Source: Roseiarcus sp963780825
GTDB taxonomy: Bacteria; Pseudomonadota; Alphaproteobacteria; Rhizobiales; Beijerinckiaceae
NCBI GenBank assembly: GCA_963780825.1
Contig: CAWADL010000010.1
Coordinates: 434,001 to 498,000 of the forward strand
DNA: 64,000 bases
Direction of reading: 5' to 3'
This document shows, piece after piece, positions 27,155 through 36,006 of the stretch. Position 1 is the stretch's first letter. Each line of letters starts with the position of its first letter. Position numbers and translations under genes: made by a program. The notes under the pieces are model-generated. The model was not told the origin of the DNA, made no database searches, and saw nothing but the letters and a program-made list of their open reading frames with translations.

Positions 27155-28477
27155 ATGTCGAATCTGCTGCTCTCCTACTACGGCGACGACCTTACGGGCT
27201 CGACGGACGTCATGGAGGCGCTCAGTTCGCGCGGCGCGCCGACCGTGCTCTTCATGCAGCCGCCGACGCAAGCACAGATTGCGAAGTTTCCCGACGCCCG
27301 CGCGATCGGACTCGCAGGCTCCAGCCGTAGCGAGAGCCCGCAGTGGATGGAGGACAATCTCGCGACGGCGTTCGCCTGGTTGAAAGGCCTCGATGCCGAG
27401 GTGTGTCACTACAAAGTCTGCTCGACGTTCGACTCGAGCCCCGACATCGGCAGCATCGGCCGCGCCATCGATATCGGCGCGCGGGTCTTCGCGGGTGAGT
27501 TCATTCCCCTGGTTGTCGGCGCGCCGCAACTCAAGCGCTACACCGCTTTCGGTCACCTGTTTGCCGCCTATCAAGGTCGCAATTATCGCATCGACCGGCA
27601 TCCTGTGATGGCGCGTCATCCGGTGACACCGATGGACGAGGCGGATTTGCGCGCGCACCTCGCGCGACAGACCGCCAAACAGATTGACCTGGTCGATCTG
27701 ACCGCACTCGCGCAGGCGGATGTCGACGCGCGCGTCGACGCCGTGGTTGCGGGAGGCGCCAATGTCGTCTTGTTCGATGTGCTCGACGCCGCTACGCAGG
27801 CCGCCGTCGGCCGTCAGCTCGCTCGTGTCGCCAATCGGGCGCCGTTCGTGGTTGGATCCTCGGGAGTGGAGTACGCGCTGGCGCGGGAATGGACCCGCAC
27901 GGGCGTCATTGCGGGCGATGCGACTTTTGCCCCGCCGGGGCCGGTTGATCGCATTGCCGTCGTGTCCGGAAGTTGCTCGCCAACCACGGCGCGGCAAATC
28001 CGCTATGCCGTGGCGCAGGGGTTCGTCGCGAAAGCCGTCGATCCCCAACGTTTGGCGTCGGGAAGCCGCGCCGCAATCGAGGCGGCGGTCGAGAGCGGCC
28101 TCGCCATTCTCGCCAGCGGCCGAAGCGTTATCCTCCATACGGCGTTGGGACCGGAGACAGACATTGGCGATCTCGGGGCAGGCGATGGCGGCCGCCACGC
28201 CATTGGCGCCTCTTTGGGCCAGATACAGCGCGCTTTGATTGAAAGAGCGGGGGTGCGGCGCGTTGTCATCGCCGGCGGCGACACGTCGAGCCATGCGCTA
28301 GGTCAGCTCGGGGTCTACGCGCTGACCATGCGGTTGCCCCTCCCGTCGACGCCGGGCTCACCGCTCTGTGTTGCCCACAGCGAGGAGGCGCGTTTCGACG
28401 GGATCGAGATCGCCCTGAAAGGCGGTCAAGTCGGGAACGACGATTACTTCTGCCGGATCAAGTCGGGCGCAGCCTGA
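27155..28477 (+). CDS. oiaK: DUF1537 four-carbon acid sugar kinase family, 3-oxo-isoapionate kinase (OiaK) candidate
   Basis: This intact 440-residue ATP-dependent kinase has an N-terminal substrate domain with Y-Y-G-D-D-L-T-G-S-T-D-V-M at residues 8-20 and a C-terminal nucleotide domain with V-V-S-G-S-C-S-P-T-T near 268 and V-I-A-G-G-D-T-S-S-H-A-L near 371. Family members phosphorylate acid sugars; OiaK makes 3-oxo-isoapionate 4-phosphate, the substrate of the RuBisCO-like enzyme encoded just upstream. The 15-base spacing and shared strand indicate one transcript with oiaX. The product, L-erythrulose 1-phosphate, would need isomerases that are not in this window. Confidence 0.87.
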   Translation: MSNLLLSYYGDDLTGSTDVMEALSSRGAPTVLFMQPPTQAQIAKFPDARAIGLAGSSRSESPQWMEDNLATAFAWLKGLDAEVCHYKVCSTFDSSPDIGSIGRAIDIGARVFAGEFIPLVVGAPQLKRYTAFGHLFAAYQGRNYRIDRHPVMARHPVTPMDEADLRAHLARQTAKQIDLVDLTALAQADVDARVDAVVAGGANVVLFDVLDAATQAAVGRQLARVANRAPFVVGSSGVEYALAREWTRTGVIAGDATFAPPGPVDRIAVVSGSCSPTTARQIRYAVAQGFVAKAVDPQRLASGSRAAIEAAVESGLAILASGRSVILHTALGPETDIGDLGAGDGGRHAIGASLGQIQRALIERAGVRRVVIAGGDTSSHALGQLGVYALTMRLPLPSTPGSPLCVAHSEEARFDGIEIALKGGQVGNDDYFCRIKSGAA

Positions 28478-28513
28478 AACAGCGGTTCGATTTCGAGAGC
28501 GCACGAGCTTATT

Positions 28514-28531
28514 TGTTGTCTATAGACAACA
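28514..28531. promoter_or_regulatory. Perfect 18-base palindrome, candidate operator
   Basis: TGTTGTCTATAGACAACA is a perfect inverted repeat. It ends 11 bases before a -35-like TTGACA (28543-28548) with a weak -10, TCCAAT, at 28566-28571 (17-base spacer), upstream of the acyl-CoA synthetase gene at 28621. The IclR regulator encoded inside the operon is the likeliest ligand. Confidence 0.55.
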
Positions 28532-28542
28532 GCCAGCGCCTA

Positions 28543-28571
28543 TTGACAACACTCGCGACCCGGCGTCCAAT
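28543..28571 (+). promoter_or_regulatory. Candidate sigma-70-type promoter of the carboxylate operon
   Basis: TTGACA, a 17-base spacer and TCCAAT would start transcription near 28578, about 43 bases before ATG 28621. The -35 is a perfect match and the -10 is 4 of 6. It sits immediately downstream of the 28514-28531 palindrome. Confidence 0.4.
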
Positions 28572-28620
28572 GGCTTCAAGCAATAGGTGGAAACGTCGAG
28601 GCGCTCGGAGTGAGCGGTGG

Positions 28621-30168
28621 ATGGCTAGACTTACCGACTTCACGCGCTATGAGGACGCGCAGCGCCTATTCTCCCCGGCGAGGCTGTGGGAGCTGTTTGA
28701 CGGCGACAAACAGCGCCTCAACATCGCGCACGAATGCATCGATCGGCACGTCAGCGGCGAGCGGATCGCCATTCGCATCGCGCATGCGGATGGACGCAAT
28801 GAGGACCTGAGTTACGCCGAGCTTTCCGCGCTTTCCTCGCGTTTTGCACATTGGTTGATCGCAAAGGGAATCGCGCCCGGCGATCGGGTGGCGATCATGC
28901 TCGAGCCATCGCTTGCGTTTTACGTCGCGCTTTTCGGCGTGATGAAGCGCGGCGCGATCGCGGCGCCGCTGTTCACACTCTTCGGCCCCGACGGGGTGCG
29001 CCTCCGAGTCGGCGATTGCACACCGAAACTGATGATCACCAATGCGGAAAAGGCTGAGATAACGCGCGGAATTGAGGGGCTGGAAACTGTCGTTGCTGAC
29101 GACGCGTTGATCTCCGAGCTGTCGCAATATTCCGCTACCTTCGAGCCGATCACCGCCGCCGAGGATCTCGCGGTTTTCCAATACACCTCAGGCACCACGC
29201 GCGAGCTCCCCGCCGCGGTCAAACATACACATCGCGCGATCGTCACCTTGATGAGCGCGGCGCTTTACGGCACGGGCATACGGCCCGGCGACAAATATTT
29301 CTGTCCCTCCTCGCCGGCCTGGGGCCACGGCCTATGGCATGGGACCTTGTCGCCGTTGGCGCTCGGGGTGACGGCCGGCGCCTACGCCGGAAAATTTGAT
29401 CCGTTGCGTTTGCTGCGGGCGCTCGAAGATTTCGAGATCAACAATCTCTCGGCCGCCTCGACGCATTATCGGATGATCCGCGGAACCGGGCGGGCCGGCG
29501 AATATCGATCTCACATCCAAAAGCTCTCCTACACCGGCGAACCGATCGACACCGCAACGCTCGAGTTCATAGATGGGCACTTTCACGTGCCCGCCTGCAG
29601 CATGTATGGCACCACCGAGGTCGGCGTCATTCTCGTCAACTATCCGGGCGCCGAGGATTTCGTCGTCAAGCCGGGCTCGCTCGGAAAGCCGCCACCCGGA
29701 GTGAAGGTCGAGGTGCAGGACCCGGAAGGCCATCCCGCCGAGATCGGCGAAATCAAGGTGTGGCGGCGGGAGGGTTGGTTTCCAACCAAGGATCTCGGCC
29801 GCGTTGACGGAGACGGGTATTTCTATCACATGGGGCGAGCCGACGACGTCATCATCTCCGCGGGTTGGACGATGAGCGCGGTCGAGATTGAAGATGTGCT
29901 GCTCAAACATCCTGATGTTCGCGAGGCGGCGGCGATCGGCGCGCCTGACGGCTTGCGGGGGTTGGTCGTCAAGGCTTTCATCGTCAGCGATCGCGCTGGC
30001 GACGACGCTTTTACCAACGAGCTGCAGGATTTCACCCGCCAGCGACTGAGCTTGCACGAATATCCTCGCCGGGTCGCGTTTGTCCCCGAGTTGCCGAAAA
30101 CGCCCGCAGGCAAGGTGAACCGAAAAATCCTGCGCGAGCGCGAGCTCGCCGCGCCGACGTCCGCCTGA
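28621..30168 (+). CDS. AMP-forming acyl-CoA synthetase/ligase
   Basis: About 515 residues of the ANL adenylating superfamily, which activates a carboxylic acid with ATP and CoA. The P-loop motif reads Y-T-S-G-T-T-R-E-L-P-A-A-V-K near residue 188, a variant of T-S-G-T-T-G-x-P-K. M-Y-G-T-T-E-V-G (A5 region), T-K-D-L-G-R (A7) and the C-terminal catalytic lysine motif P-A-G-K-V-N-R-K-I follow. I chose ATG 28621 (GGAGTGAGCGGTGG upstream) over earlier in-frame starts because the candidate promoter lies at 28543-28571. It is the first gene of a ten-gene operon with a MaoC-like dehydratase, IclR, Liv transporter and CoA-transferases. The acid is unknown. Confidence 0.87.
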   Translation: MARLTDFTRYEDAQRLFSPARLWELFDGDKQRLNIAHECIDRHVSGERIAIRIAHADGRNEDLSYAELSALSSRFAHWLIAKGIAPGDRVAIMLEPSLAFYVALFGVMKRGAIAAPLFTLFGPDGVRLRVGDCTPKLMITNAEKAEITRGIEGLETVVADDALISELSQYSATFEPITAAEDLAVFQYTSGTTRELPAAVKHTHRAIVTLMSAALYGTGIRPGDKYFCPSSPAWGHGLWHGTLSPLALGVTAGAYAGKFDPLRLLRALEDFEINNLSAASTHYRMIRGTGRAGEYRSHIQKLSYTGEPIDTATLEFIDGHFHVPACSMYGTTEVGVILVNYPGAEDFVVKPGSLGKPPPGVKVEVQDPEGHPAEIGEIKVWRREGWFPTKDLGRVDGDGYFYHMGRADDVIISAGWTMSAVEIEDVLLKHPDVREAAAIGAPDGLRGLVVKAFIVSDRAGDDAFTNELQDFTRQRLSLHEYPRRVAFVPELPKTPAGKVNRKILRERELAAPTSA

Positions 30169-30194
30169 GCGCATTCCCTTTACGAGGAGATTTC

Positions 30195-31340
30195 ATGTCG
30201 AGCGAGAACTACCGGTTTCCAAAGATCACCGACCGTGGGCTCGACGATTTGCGCGCCCGCATCGGCAAGAAGATCGAAGATACGCTCGAACCCTGGTGTT
30301 ACGAGGCGACGCGAGACAACATCCGCCACTACGCGCACGGCATAGGCGACGACAACCCGCTCTGGTGCGATCCGGCGGCGGCGGCCAAGAGCTCGCTCGG
30401 CGGGCTGGTCGCCCTGCCGAGTTTCCTGTTTGCAACCAACCGCATCATTTCCGGCTATGTCGGCGGGCTCTCCGGCGTTCACGCGATGTGGGCCGGCGCG
30501 GATTGGCGCTGGAAGCGATGGGTGCGTCGCGGCGAAGACATTTCGACCGAGGCTTGGCTCTCCGATCTGATCGTGCATGACACCAAATTCGCTGGCCGCG
30601 CGGTGCAACAAATCTATCACGTCAACTTCTTCGGCGAAGGCGGCGACCTCGTCGCCGAGGCGGAGAGCTGGTGCTTCCGCACCGATCGAGACATCGCCCG
30701 TGAGGAGGGGACCAAATATCTGGCGCTGAAGGAGAAGCCGCCGCGGCGCTACAAGCCAGACGAGCTCGAACGCGTCTACCGCCTCTACCACGAGGAACAG
30801 ATCCGCGGCCCCGAGAAGCGCTACTATGAGGACGTGGCTGTCGGCGACAAGCTGCCGACCATGGGCAAAGGGCCGATGACGGTGACCGGGTTTATCGCCT
30901 TCGCACAAGGGTGGGGTGGGCTATACATTCGCGCCAACAAACTTAATTGGAAACAGTTCACCCGCCACGCGGGTCTCGGCATCCCCAACCGCTTCGGCAT
31001 CCCCGATTGCCCCGAGCGCGTGCATTGGGAGCCGGAGATGGCGGCGGCGGTCGGCGCGCCGGGCGTCTACGACTACGGTCCGGAGCGTTGCTCCTGGCTC
31101 ACTCATCACGTCACCAACTGGATGGGCGACGACGGATTCCTCGTGCAGGCCAAGTCCAAAATCCGCCGTCACAACCCGGAGGCGGACATGTTGTTCATCG
31201 ACGGGACCGTCACCAACAAGCGTGTTGAAGACGGGCGTCATCTTATCGAGATCGAGCAGCAGGCGCAAAATCAGGACGGCGAACTCTCCGTGGTTGGCTC
31301 GGCCATTGTGCAACTTCCGGCGCGAGGCCCCAAACAATGA
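30195..31340 (+). CDS. MaoC-type dehydratase with FAS1-like N-terminal domain
   Basis: This intact 381-residue protein has an N-terminal FAS1-like dehydratase domain (about 15-150, with H-Y-A-H-G-I-G-D-D-N-P-L-W-C-D) and a C-terminal MaoC-like hot-dog domain (about 205-375, with V-G-D-K-L-P-T-M-G-K-G-P-M-T). These hydrate or dehydrate enoyl-CoA or 3-hydroxyacyl-CoA. The D-N-P-L-W segment matches the catalytic Asp/His hydratase motif only partly, since the His usually near it is displaced. The RBS is CGAGGAGATTTC. It is co-transcribed with the synthetase, so an acyl-CoA intermediate of the same pathway is the likely substrate. Confidence 0.83.
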   Translation: MSSENYRFPKITDRGLDDLRARIGKKIEDTLEPWCYEATRDNIRHYAHGIGDDNPLWCDPAAAAKSSLGGLVALPSFLFATNRIISGYVGGLSGVHAMWAGADWRWKRWVRRGEDISTEAWLSDLIVHDTKFAGRAVQQIYHVNFFGEGGDLVAEAESWCFRTDRDIAREEGTKYLALKEKPPRRYKPDELERVYRLYHEEQIRGPEKRYYEDVAVGDKLPTMGKGPMTVTGFIAFAQGWGGLYIRANKLNWKQFTRHAGLGIPNRFGIPDCPERVHWEPEMAAAVGAPGVYDYGPERCSWLTHHVTNWMGDDGFLVQAKSKIRRHNPEADMLFIDGTVTNKRVEDGRHLIEIEQQAQNQDGELSVVGSAIVQLPARGPKQ

Positions 31341-32194
31341 GCTCACGGGCGGGGGATGCGATGGTTGGAGCCAGGCCTTCGGCCCCGCGACGCCCGCGCA
31401 CCACCGCGCATGCGGCGCCGGTGACAGTTCGACGCGTCGGCGTGACCCGCAATGTGCCCGCGGTTTCGCGGGCGATCGCGATTTTACGGTTGCTCGCCAA
31501 AAGCGAGGCGCCGCTCGGCGTTCACGCCGTCGCAAATGCGCTCGATCTGGTGCCCTCAACTGCGTTGCACATCCTGCGCGCGCTGGTGGCGGAGGAGATC
31601 GCCACCTTTGATCCCAAGAGCAAACGCTATGCGCTCGGCGCGGGTATTCTCTCGATCGCGCGCAGCGTTCTCCGCCGCCGCAGCCTCGGCGACATCGCTC
31701 AGGCGCCGCTCGATGCGTTGGCGCGCCGCTTTGGCGCCACCGCTGTTTGCGTCCAGGCGGCCGGCCTCAAGCACATCGTTGTCGTCGCGATTTCGCGAAT
31801 GGAGCAGGCGCTGCGGCTTCGCGTCGAAATCGGCAGCCGCTTTCCCGCACTGATCAGCGCGACTGGCCGCTGTCTTGCGGCGGCCGGCGACTATGAGCCG
31901 GGCGAGCTCAAACGGCGCTTCGATGCGCTGCGCTGGGACCATCCGCCGGACTTTGCGACTTGGCTCGACGAAGTGGAAAAAGCGCGCGTCGCCGGCTACG
32001 CGGTTGACGACGGCCAGTATATTTCCGGTGTCGCGATCATAGCGGCGGCTGTGCCGGCGCAGGCGGGCGTCAAAAACGCGCTGGTGATGATTGGGGTCGC
32101 GGAGTCGCTTCGTCGGACCGGCTTCGCCGCGATCGGCGAGGCGTTGCGCGGCGAGGCGATCGAGCTTTCCAGGAGGCTGCAGGCCGCGTTATGA
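31337..32194 (+). CDS. IclR-family transcriptional regulator
   Basis: This intact 285-residue protein has an N-terminal winged helix (about 38-95: V-S-R-A-I-A-I-L-R-L-L-A and L-V-P-S-T-A-L-H-I-L-R-A-L) and a C-terminal GAF-like effector domain (about 115-280, with I-S-A-T-G-R-C-L-A-A near residue 173 and S-G-V-A-I-I-A-A-A-V-P near 232). About 35 Arg/Ala-rich residues precede the HTH, so the true start could be an internal GTG or ATG. It overlaps the MaoC gene by ATGA. Encoded within the operon it probably controls, it would sense the imported acid or its CoA ester; the palindrome at 28514-28531 is a candidate site. Confidence 0.88.
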   Translation: MSSRAGDAMVGARPSAPRRPRTTAHAAPVTVRRVGVTRNVPAVSRAIAILRLLAKSEAPLGVHAVANALDLVPSTALHILRALVAEEIATFDPKSKRYALGAGILSIARSVLRRRSLGDIAQAPLDALARRFGATAVCVQAAGLKHIVVVAISRMEQALRLRVEIGSRFPALISATGRCLAAAGDYEPGELKRRFDALRWDHPPDFATWLDEVEKARVAGYAVDDGQYISGVAIIAAAVPAQAGVKNALVMIGVAESLRRTGFAAIGEALRGEAIELSRRLQAAL

Positions 32195-32241
32195 TTGTCG
32201 TAAAGGCGCCGCGCGCATAAGAAAATAACGGGAGGAACAGC

Positions 32242-33414
32242 GTGTTCAAATTATCTCGACGCACGGCGCTGTATGGCGGCGCCGCGGCTCTCGCCGGCCT
32301 CGCCATGCGCCCGGCGCTCGCCGCCGACGCGATCCCGCTCGGGGCCTCGCTCTCGCTGACCGGGCGGTTTTCCAATTCAGCCAAATACACTCAGGAAGGC
32401 TACAAGCTCTGGGAAGAGCAGCTCAACGCGAAAGGCGGCATCGACGGGAAACCGGTCGCGCTGACGATCTATGATGACGAGAGCAACCCCGATACTGGTC
32501 GCGTGCTCGCCCAGCGTTTGATTGATCGCGATGGCGCGCTCGCCATTCTCGGTCCCTATTCGAGTCCGATCACCGACGCGGAGGCGGTGGTTGTCGAGCG
32601 GGCGCAGGTTCCTTTGCTGGGCACCATCGCCTCCGACAGCAGTATCTGGACGCGACGCAAGCTGCATTGGAGTTTCCAGGCATTCCCTTCCTCGCAATAC
32701 GATCACCAGGGTTTTCTGGATGTGCTGAAGAGTAAGGGCGATGCTGTCAAGAAGCTCGCCATCGTGTTCGAACAATCACCATTCTCCATCGGCGCGAAGG
32801 ATTGGGCGGAGACGACAGCCAAAGCCATGGGTCTGACTGTCGAGAGCTACGGATACAGTCCGGGCGCGCAGGATTTCCGCTCGATCATCGAGCGGTTGGT
32901 GAGTTTTGGCGCCGAGGCGGTTTCGATGGGTGGTTACTACGAGCCCAGCATCGCGCTGACCCGCCAGATGATCGAGCGCGGCTACAATCCGCTCGGCTAC
33001 CATTTCATCCAGGCCGCCGACGGCGTGACCAAGGATGCGCTGGGCGCAAACGCCGAAGGTGTATTCGGACGTTCGGCCTGGGAGGCGACCGTCGATACTC
33101 CCGCCAACAAGGCCTTCGTTGACGCATACAAGGCCAAGTTCAATCGAACGCCCTCCTATCATTCAGCGGCCGCCTATGCAGCAGGTCAGACGCTCGAAGC
33201 GGCGATCCGCGCCAAGGGAGCGGACCGCGCGGCGATCCGCGACTATCTGGCCTCGCAATCGATTGAAACGGTGCTCGGCGCCTTCCGCGTCAACGAAAAG
33301 GGCCAGCAGGAAGGCTATCGCTATCTCGCCACGCAATGGCAGGGCGGCGTATCCAAGGTGGTGAGCGGCTCGGCCGCAGCCGCGGCGGAATGGCCGAAGC
33401 CCAAGTGGAGCTGA
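32242..33414 (+). CDS. Branched-chain-amino-acid-type ABC transporter substrate-binding protein (LivK-like)
   Basis: This intact 390-residue periplasmic protein has leader L-S-R-R-T-A-L-Y-G-G with a hydrophobic core ending A-L-A-A near residue 27; the paired arginines suggest Tat or Sec export. The body is a type 1 periplasmic fold: I-P-L-G-A-S-L-S-L-T-G-R-F, T-I-Y-D-D-E-S-N-P-D-T-G-R near 75, and the LivK-type P-Y-S-S-P-I-T-D-A. The RBS is ACGGGAGGAACAGC. Family members bind amino acids, but those beside CoA ligases and CoA-transferases often bind aromatic or dicarboxylic acids. The substrate here is undetermined. Confidence 0.88.
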   Translation: MFKLSRRTALYGGAAALAGLAMRPALAADAIPLGASLSLTGRFSNSAKYTQEGYKLWEEQLNAKGGIDGKPVALTIYDDESNPDTGRVLAQRLIDRDGALAILGPYSSPITDAEAVVVERAQVPLLGTIASDSSIWTRRKLHWSFQAFPSSQYDHQGFLDVLKSKGDAVKKLAIVFEQSPFSIGAKDWAETTAKAMGLTVESYGYSPGAQDFRSIIERLVSFGAEAVSMGGYYEPSIALTRQMIERGYNPLGYHFIQAADGVTKDALGANAEGVFGRSAWEATVDTPANKAFVDAYKAKFNRTPSYHSAAAYAAGQTLEAAIRAKGADRAAIRDYLASQSIETVLGAFRVNEKGQQEGYRYLATQWQGGVSKVVSGSAAAAAEWPKPKWS

Positions 33415-33433
33415 AGGCGCGGAGGGCCGGCGA

Positions 33434-34300
33434 TTGACGCTCGCGCTGCAATTGTTGGCGAATGGCGTGGTGGCGGGCGGCCTGCTCGCGCTCGTTGCGC
33501 TGGGCCTCGCGGTGATCTTCGGCGTGATGCGGGTCGTCAACTTCGCGCATGGCGAATTTGTCACGCTCGGCGCCTACGTGACTTGGTTGTTGGCGGCGCG
33601 GATGGGCCTGCCGCCGCTGCTCGGCGTCCCGCTCTCTTTCCTGATCGGCGGCGCCGTGGGCTGGTGGGTGCAGGCGCTCATCATACAACGGGTCGCGGCT
33701 CGGCCCTCGCTCGACGTACTGATGGTGACCTACGCGCTATCGGCGCTAGGGCTTGGCCTGTTCTCTCTTGCATTCGGCGGCGATTTTCGCAGTTATTCGG
33801 CCGGCCCGTCCGGCGACCTGAAGCTGTGGGGCGCCTCGATCGGCTTGCGCAGTCTCAGTGTCCTCTGCGTTTGCGCCTTGCTGACCGCCGCGGTCCTCGT
33901 CCTGCTGCGATCCGGCCGTCTTGGGCTTGCGCTTCGCGCGGTGGCGCAAAATCGCGACGCGGCCGCGACTTCGGGCATTGACGTTCACCGCACCGAGCGC
34001 GTCGCCTTCAGCCTGGCGGTCGGCCTTGCCTCCGCGGCGGGCTCGCTGGTCAGTTTGATTGGCACGACGACGCCCTATGTCGGACATGATTGGGTGCTCG
34101 ACGCCTTCGTCGTCGTTGTGATCGGCGGCCTCGGCAGTGTGCCGGGAGCGATCCTCGCGGCGCTGGCGATCGGCCTCATACAGAGCGTCGCCGGCTTCGC
34201 GCTCGACGACGCCTGGGCGAAGATCATCACATACGCTTTGCTTTACGCTGGGTTGCTGATTCGTCCGCGGGGCCTGTTCGGCGAACAGGCGGTGGCGTGA
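33434..34300 (+). CDS. ABC transporter permease (LivH-like)
   Basis: This intact 288-residue inner-membrane permease has about eight hydrophobic segments, with the LivH landmarks A-L-V-A-L-G-L-A-V-I-F-G-V-M-R-V-V-N-F-A-H-G-E near residue 18-40 and A-V-A-Q-N-R-D-A-A-A-T-S-G-I near 170. I accept TTG 33434 as start because GGAGG lies at correct spacing and no ATG precedes the first helix. It ends by ATGA overlap with the LivM-like gene. It forms half of the channel for the LivK-like protein. Confidence 0.88.
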   Translation: MTLALQLLANGVVAGGLLALVALGLAVIFGVMRVVNFAHGEFVTLGAYVTWLLAARMGLPPLLGVPLSFLIGGAVGWWVQALIIQRVAARPSLDVLMVTYALSALGLGLFSLAFGGDFRSYSAGPSGDLKLWGASIGLRSLSVLCVCALLTAAVLVLLRSGRLGLALRAVAQNRDAAATSGIDVHRTERVAFSLAVGLASAAGSLVSLIGTTTPYVGHDWVLDAFVVVVIGGLGSVPGAILAALAIGLIQSVAGFALDDAWAKIITYALLYAGLLIRPRGLFGEQAVA

Positions 34301-35280
34301 TGCCTGTGCGAGATGGGCCCCGCCTTACGATCGCGGCGGTTCTGCCGCCGATCGCGCTGGCGGCGCTCGCGCTTGCGGCGCCGCGGCTCGGCGCCTCAGC
34401 CTATGTGCAGATCCTGATCTACTACTTCGCCTATTACCTGACGCTCGGCCAGGCCTGGAATCTGATGTCGGGCCTGACCGGCTATGTTTCCTTCGCGCAC
34501 GGCGCCCTCGCGGGTATTGGCGCTTATGCGGCGGTGATGGCGCTCAACGCGGATTGGCCGCTGGCGCTCGGCTTGTTGACCGGCCCCGTGGTCGCGGTCG
34601 CCGCTTCGCTGTTGATTGGCGCGACCAGCCTGCGCTTGCGCGGCGTTCCCTTCACCTTCGCGACATTGTTCTTCCAGGAGCTCGCGTTGCTCGCGGTGCG
34701 CAAGATCCCGGCGACCGGCGGACCTGGCGGCCTTGCGCTGGAGGAGATCTTGCCGATCTGGTTGCCGCAAGCCCTGATGATCATTCTCGCCTGCGTCGCG
34801 ACATTGCTGATGGCCGGCGTGCGCCAATCCAGGCTCGGCATCCGGCTGCTGGCGATCAAGGGCGACGAAACCGCCGCGCTGTCGCTCGGCTTGCCGACAG
34901 GCCGTTTGAAGCTCGCGATCTTTTGCGTGAGCGCAGCGGTGGCGGGCGCCGCGGGCGCGATCCATGGTCTATTCACCGCCTCGCTCTATCCCGATGTGGT
35001 GTTCAACGTCGATGTCTCCTTGACGTCGCTCGCCGCGCCGTTGATTGGCGGCGTCGCCACAGCGTCGGGCCCAGCGCTCGGCGCGCTGCTCTATGTCGGC
35101 GTCGGCGAACTGCTGGATATCTTTGCGCCGGGGCTGCACACCGCGGTGATCGGCCTCTTGCTGCTCCTGGTGATCCTGTTCATGCCGAGCGGCATCGGGC
35201 CGTTTGTAGCCGCGCGGTTGCGAACGCCTGCGCGTCCGGCCAGCGCATCCAAAGCGGCCGCGCACAAGGCGGCGGAATGA
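34300..35280 (+). CDS. ABC transporter permease (LivM-like)
   Basis: This intact 326-residue second permease starts at ATG 34300 in a GTGATG overlap with the LivH-like gene. It has the LivM motif L-G-Q-A-W-N-L-M-S-G-L-T-G-Y-V-S-F-A-H-G near residue 48-67 and A-I-K-G-D-E-T-A-A-L-S-L-G near 185, followed by the V-N-V-D-V-S-L-T-S-L membrane segment. The C-terminal tail is Ala/Lys-rich (A-R-P-A-S-A-S-K-A-A-A-H-K), longer than usual and probably cytoplasmic. Its last codons overlap the LivG-like start by four bases. Confidence 0.88.
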   Translation: MPVRDGPRLTIAAVLPPIALAALALAAPRLGASAYVQILIYYFAYYLTLGQAWNLMSGLTGYVSFAHGALAGIGAYAAVMALNADWPLALGLLTGPVVAVAASLLIGATSLRLRGVPFTFATLFFQELALLAVRKIPATGGPGGLALEEILPIWLPQALMIILACVATLLMAGVRQSRLGIRLLAIKGDETAALSLGLPTGRLKLAIFCVSAAVAGAAGAIHGLFTASLYPDVVFNVDVSLTSLAAPLIGGVATASGPALGALLYVGVGELLDIFAPGLHTAVIGLLLLLVILFMPSGIGPFVAARLRTPARPASASKAAAHKAAE

Positions 35281-36006
35281 GCGCCGTGCTTGAGGTCAGC
35301 GGCGTCGACAAACGCTTCGGCGGCCTGCACGCCGTGCGGACCTTGAGTTTCTTGGTCGGGCAGGGCGAACTCGTCGGATTGTTTGGTCCGAACGGCGCTG
35401 GCAAGACCACGCTGTTCAACATGATTGCGGGCGCGCTGAAGCCGGACGCCGGCGCGATACGGCTCAACGGCCGCGACATCACTTTGCTGCCGGCTTGGCG
35501 ACGCGCCCGCCTCGGCCTCGCGCGGACCTTCCAGATCACGCGGCCGTTCCGCGAGTTGACCGCGCTCGAAAATGTGCTCGCGGCGAGTCCCCGCGAAGGC
35601 GCGCGGCAACGAGCTGACGCAAGATCGGCGCTGAGTTTGCTCGCTCAAGTCGGCCTCGGCGACCGTGCGGGCGAATTGGCTGGCCGCCTCACGATGGGCA
35701 TGCTGAAGCGGCTCGAGGTGGCTCGCGCGCTCGCCATCGAGCCCCTTCTGCTACTGCTCGACGAACCGCTTGCCGGACTGACTGAGCGCGAGTTCGGCGG
35801 AGCTGCTCGATCTCATTGTCGGTCTCAAACAGCGCGCTTCGGTGGTCATGGTTGAACACAATGTTCGTCAGGCCATGCCGGTCTGCGACCGCGCGCTGGT
35901 GCTCGACGCCGGCGCCCTGATCGCTTCAGGGACGCCTGCGGAGGTGCGGGCGGATCCGAGAGTCGTAAGGGCCTATCTCGGCGCGGAGGCTGAGGCGTCA
36001 TGCTGA
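35277..36006 (+). CDS. ABC transporter ATP-binding protein (LivG-like), one frameshift
   Basis: About 242 residues. It has Walker A F-G-P-N-G-A-G-K-T-T-L near residue 37, L-A-R-T-F-Q-I-T-R-P-F (Q-loop) and Walker B L-L-L-L-D-E-P-L-A-G-L. The signature is R-L-T-M-G-M-L-K-R-L-E-V-A-R-A, a variant of L-S-G-G or L-S-Y-G common in LivG. The frame breaks at about 35798 by one extra G (GGCGG for GCGG) and resumes as E-L-L-D-L-I-V-G-L, then V-E-H-N-V (H-loop), ending at TGA 36004-36006 and overlapping the LivF-like start. With the LivF-like protein it energises the Liv permeases. Confidence 0.85.

Noticed and set aside
26450..28294. Long open frame (614 codons) on the minus strand opposite oiaX/oiaK
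   Set aside because: High-GC shadow of two clearly conserved plus-strand genes; its translation has no recognisable motif. Similar shadows at 37502-39001, 40790-42130 and 51787-53124 were dropped for the same reason.
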